A stretch of DNA of 64,000 nucleotides, from the NCBI GenBank assembly GCA_025618425.1, contig CM046848.1, forward strand, positions 24,679,455 to 24,743,454, read 5' to 3'. A program made the position numbers and the translations under genes. This stretch comes from Heliocidaris tuberculata (lineage: Eukaryota > Echinodermata > Echinoidea > Camarodonta > Echinometridae). Numbering within the stretch: the first letter of the stretch is position 1; each line of letters opens with the position of its first letter. Below are positions 25,113-64,000 of the stretch, piece by piece. Below the pieces are notes generated by a model, which saw only the letters and a list, made by a program, of their open reading frames with translations, had not been told where the DNA came from and did not search any database.

Positions 25113-25685
25113 CTTGAATTTTTATTTTTGTTTCGCAAAATCATGAATTTTATAACTACAAATTTTGTTTCCTTTCGTTTTGCATCAAGCAAACATATGC
25201 CTTTATATGTAAATTTCACCTGCTGTTGTACATGTAACTCATAAGTTTGGGAAGTTCCCCCGAGCCACATGACCCTTTTCTCCATTGTTTCACTTTTGTA
25301 ATGACTTGGCAAGTTTTTTAATGGAACTTTCCCATTTTCCTGCCAATGAATACATGTAACTCACACTCTAGTTAGACAATGACATCTTTTTTCTGTATGA
25401 CAAAGAGAAATTGTTCAAATCCTTGGAATAGAGACCCAATTTTATTGTCAGTTGTTTTTGTAAGTGCATTCTCTATTCTAGACAGATATTGCATGTGTGT
25501 GTGTGTGTGTATATGTCCAGCTGTGAGTTATGGAAATGACAATTAGGAGCTAAAGCATCACTCTTCAAGGGGATTTAGAATTAGGGATGGCTTAGCAGTT
25601 CAGAGAAGATACCTGTAAATTATAGGGGCATTCATTCGCTTGACTGTGATAAGTGTTTTCTCTTTCTCTCTCTTCCCCATTATAG

Positions 25686-25863
25686 AATCTTCACATGCTG
25701 TCAGGCAGTGACCATATCAATGCACAGTGACTATATCAATTCAGCGTTACCATATCAATTCACTGTGACCAAGACTCTTAGGCTGATCCTGATTTCACAA
25801 GGGGCCTGGATTCTTTGAAGGCAGCCATCTTCATTCTTGACCAGCAGGGAGGGGCTGTGCAAA
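25686..25863 (+). other. 5' UTR portion of the first coding exon
   Basis: A strong pyrimidine tract followed by tatAG at 25681-25685 suggests that the exon carrying the start codon begins at 25686, so 178 nt would be 5' UTR. It contains several short upstream ATGs and a three-times repeated motif close to 'accatatcaattcac'. The acceptor implies at least one non-coding exon further upstream. Transcript evidence is lacking. Confidence 0.5.
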
Positions 25864-61799
<35,936 letters not shown>

Positions 61800-61814
61800 T
61801 GAACAGAATGAAGC

Positions 61815-62166
61815 TACTCTTAAAACTGTTAACCGTTTCTTCCTTTCTTCCTTTATTCGTAGAGCTTAAAACTGAACTCTTAAAACTGTTAACTGTCTCT
61901 TCCTTTCTTCCTTTATTCGTAGAGCTTTTTTACTCAAGGCCTGACACAAACAGAGGTCTGTTGCACTTGGGCCCCCAAATTTCAAGTCCGAGCCCCCCAA
62001 AATCTATACTTCAAACATGGGGCCCATGCATACTGACCTTTAAAAAATTTCAATCTGGACCCCCTGTGGGCCCCCAAATTTCAAGTCCGAACCCCCCAAA
62101 GTCTAAACTTTTAACATGGGGCCCATGCATACAGACCTTTACAAATTTTCAATCTGGACCCTTTGT
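61815..62166 (+). repeat. Two short tandem duplications after exon 18
   Basis: A segment with 'cttaaaactgttaa(c/t)' and 'tcttcctttcttcctttatt' occurs twice (about 61815-61865 and 61876-61926). A 99-bp segment beginning GGGCCCCCAAATTTCAAGTC occurs twice (about 61969-62067 and 62068-62166). Confidence 0.8.
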
Positions 62167-62176
62167 GAAAAAATAA

Positions 62177-64000
62177 AAGTTACTTTGGAGCCTTGCCTTT
62201 CTGCACTAGGAAGGAAAGGGTGAAGATTTAAAGGCTTCCTCATCATCAAATTATATTATGTTTCCTAAACTTCTACAGTTATGATAATTATTATTACTTT
62301 GCCTGCTTATTTGTTTATACGTACATGTATTATTCGACATATACTTGTACATTTAGTTAGACATAGTTTGTACTTTAGATGTGGAAAAATTGCCAATGGT
62401 TTTAAGGTCGCATATATGTATTCAAAATGTGTTGAAGGAGCATTGTATGGCTATGTACCCACGATTTGTGTATCCACACAAGTTGATTATGTGGAGATTA
62501 TTTTCAAATGGTATATTGAACAAGTTTACCTGCAATATACATGTATACATGAATCTTTCTAAAGATATGTTGCCAGATGGTATAAATGACAAATATTGAT
62601 AGTGAATAGTGCTAATTGTTCCATTTTTTGTATAAAATCCTATGGCAAATGTAGCAACTTGACATCTGTAACAACGCGGGGAAATAATGCAGACTCAAAG
62701 GCTTGCAGTATGAAGTTGAGCCACTTTTATCCCACAGAAAAAGAACAGCCTCTGCATATGAACATACAAAATTAAGACATAAGTCTCAACATGTCAAATA
62801 GGTGATAAATAAATCACACACAGTATAAAGAGGCAAGATTAACAGGATAACTAGTTAACTTGATGGCCGGTGGCATGTGTTTAGAGGTATGCCAGGATTA
62901 TAGCAAACCAGTAAGATGAACAATCCGTAGTGCTGTAACAATTACATAGACCTTGAAGTCATGACTGATAAAAAAAACACAATGTCATGGTACTAAATTC
63001 ACATAGAAGTGCCCTAATGTGTGTTTTCACTGAAATGACCATGGCTACAAATTTGAACACCAACAAAGGTAAAATTACTGTATAGACTGCAATACAAGCA
63101 TCCAGCAGAATTACAATTACACATCCAGATGGAATTTTAACTCCATAGGATCATAGATCAAAATTACTCATTCATCAACTGAGGACATACCATTGACAAT
63201 GGCATAAAATCCAAAATCAACTGATAATATTAAAAAAACTCTGTTACAACTACGTGTTGCTGCAAACAAATGCTTACAACTCACCAGTCTACTTCTATAC
63301 AGAGCTTCACGTCTCCACAACTATCAGGATAGTCAGAGAATGCCAGAGACCCTACTCTCTAGACCTAAGGTTAACAAACAAAAACATACTAATTAACTAG
63401 AACACACAGTTCTAAGAAATCATGTAAAATCTAGTTCTTAACAGTTTATCTCGATAAATTATTTACAGATCAATTGTATAGTGTGAGGAGTGTGAATATA
63501 ACAGTGCATAGATTGCACAGACACAGTACAGTGCAAAGTTTAATATGTGTCTTTACAGCTGGTTGTTAATGGCAACGCTATGCAATGTCACATCACAGTC
63601 CTCACAATGCAACAAGTTCCAACAACATTATAGTAAAGGGTTGATCATAATTTTCTCTTCCCATAAATGAATACACATATTTACAGTCGAGACAAGCAAT
63701 TAATATGATCAAAATCTGTGACAGGGTTCATCACAATCATCAAAATATACAACATACATACCAAAGATCAGAATTTGACCTTCAAGTTTATCTCTCAAAA
63801 CAAGCAAAACAACAATGACCAATGTCGATGTTGAGTACGGAAAAGTTCAATCTCAATTTATCGTAGTGCGCGCCCCCAACTATTCACCTTACCCACTTAT
63901 GTCCACAGAGGGTGCAAGGAATATGTTAAGTATAAAAACATAATCTCCTGTGACCTTGGCCCAGATACATGTATAAAACAATATTTCACATAGAGTTGTG
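62177..64000. other. Intron 18, no feature recognised
   Basis: AT-rich, with scattered acatgta strings and short ORFs without family similarity. From about 62650 onward the base composition is more A/C-rich, which might reflect an antisense repeat, but no ends or motifs can be named. No ABCC exon is visible. Confidence 0.5.

Overview
This is a eukaryotic, intron-rich, repeat-rich window from an animal genome. The mix points to a marine invertebrate deuterostome, most likely an echinoderm such as a sea urchin: abundant acatgta strings, (TTA)n-tailed tRNA-derived SINEs, many TTAA-flanked palindromic MITEs, and the GCCTCCGCCCAC repeat. The species is an inference; the sequence does not prove it.

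Only one protein-coding host gene is convincingly present. It is a plus-strand ABCC-type ABC transporter closest to ABCC4/MRP4. I reconstruct 18 coding exons (25864 to 61787) by matching GT/AG borders, codon phase and protein motifs. They join into one open frame of 859 codons covering the N-terminal lasso region, TMD1, all of NBD1 (Walker A, Q-loop, LSGGQ, Walker B, H-loop), an acidic linker and the start of TMD2. The rest of TMD2 and NBD2 must lie beyond 64000. A 5' UTR segment directly precedes the start codon (25686-25863), and a possible non-coding first exon ends near 11144.

Region by region. 1-11000: no gene; three nested DNA elements (1820-2934), a hAT-type element with a perfect 8-bp target duplication (8223-9506), small MITEs and (GA)n/(CT)n tracts. 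11000-25685: putative intron 1, with paired TTAA MITEs, a 3.4-kb TIR element enclosing a roughly 14-copy minisatellite (16910-20284), a SINE with a long (TTA)n tail, and a GCCTCCGCC-type tandem repeat inside a MITE. 25686-61787: the ABCC exons, whose introns hold nearly all other features: palindromic MITEs, a 2.1-kb foldback element splitting a SINE, (TAG)n and (TTA)n arrays, an antisense 5'-truncated LINE with an intact reverse-transcriptase fragment and an 11-bp target duplication (49214-50687), and a 3 x 263-bp tandem triplication (57370-58158). 61788-64000: next intron, short tandem duplications, then nothing recognisable.

The main unusual observation is the density of TTAA-target elements: at least eight families, two pairs sharing a single TTAA, and one copy whose empty site is visible in a neighbouring tandem repeat that also supplies the splice acceptor of exon 11.
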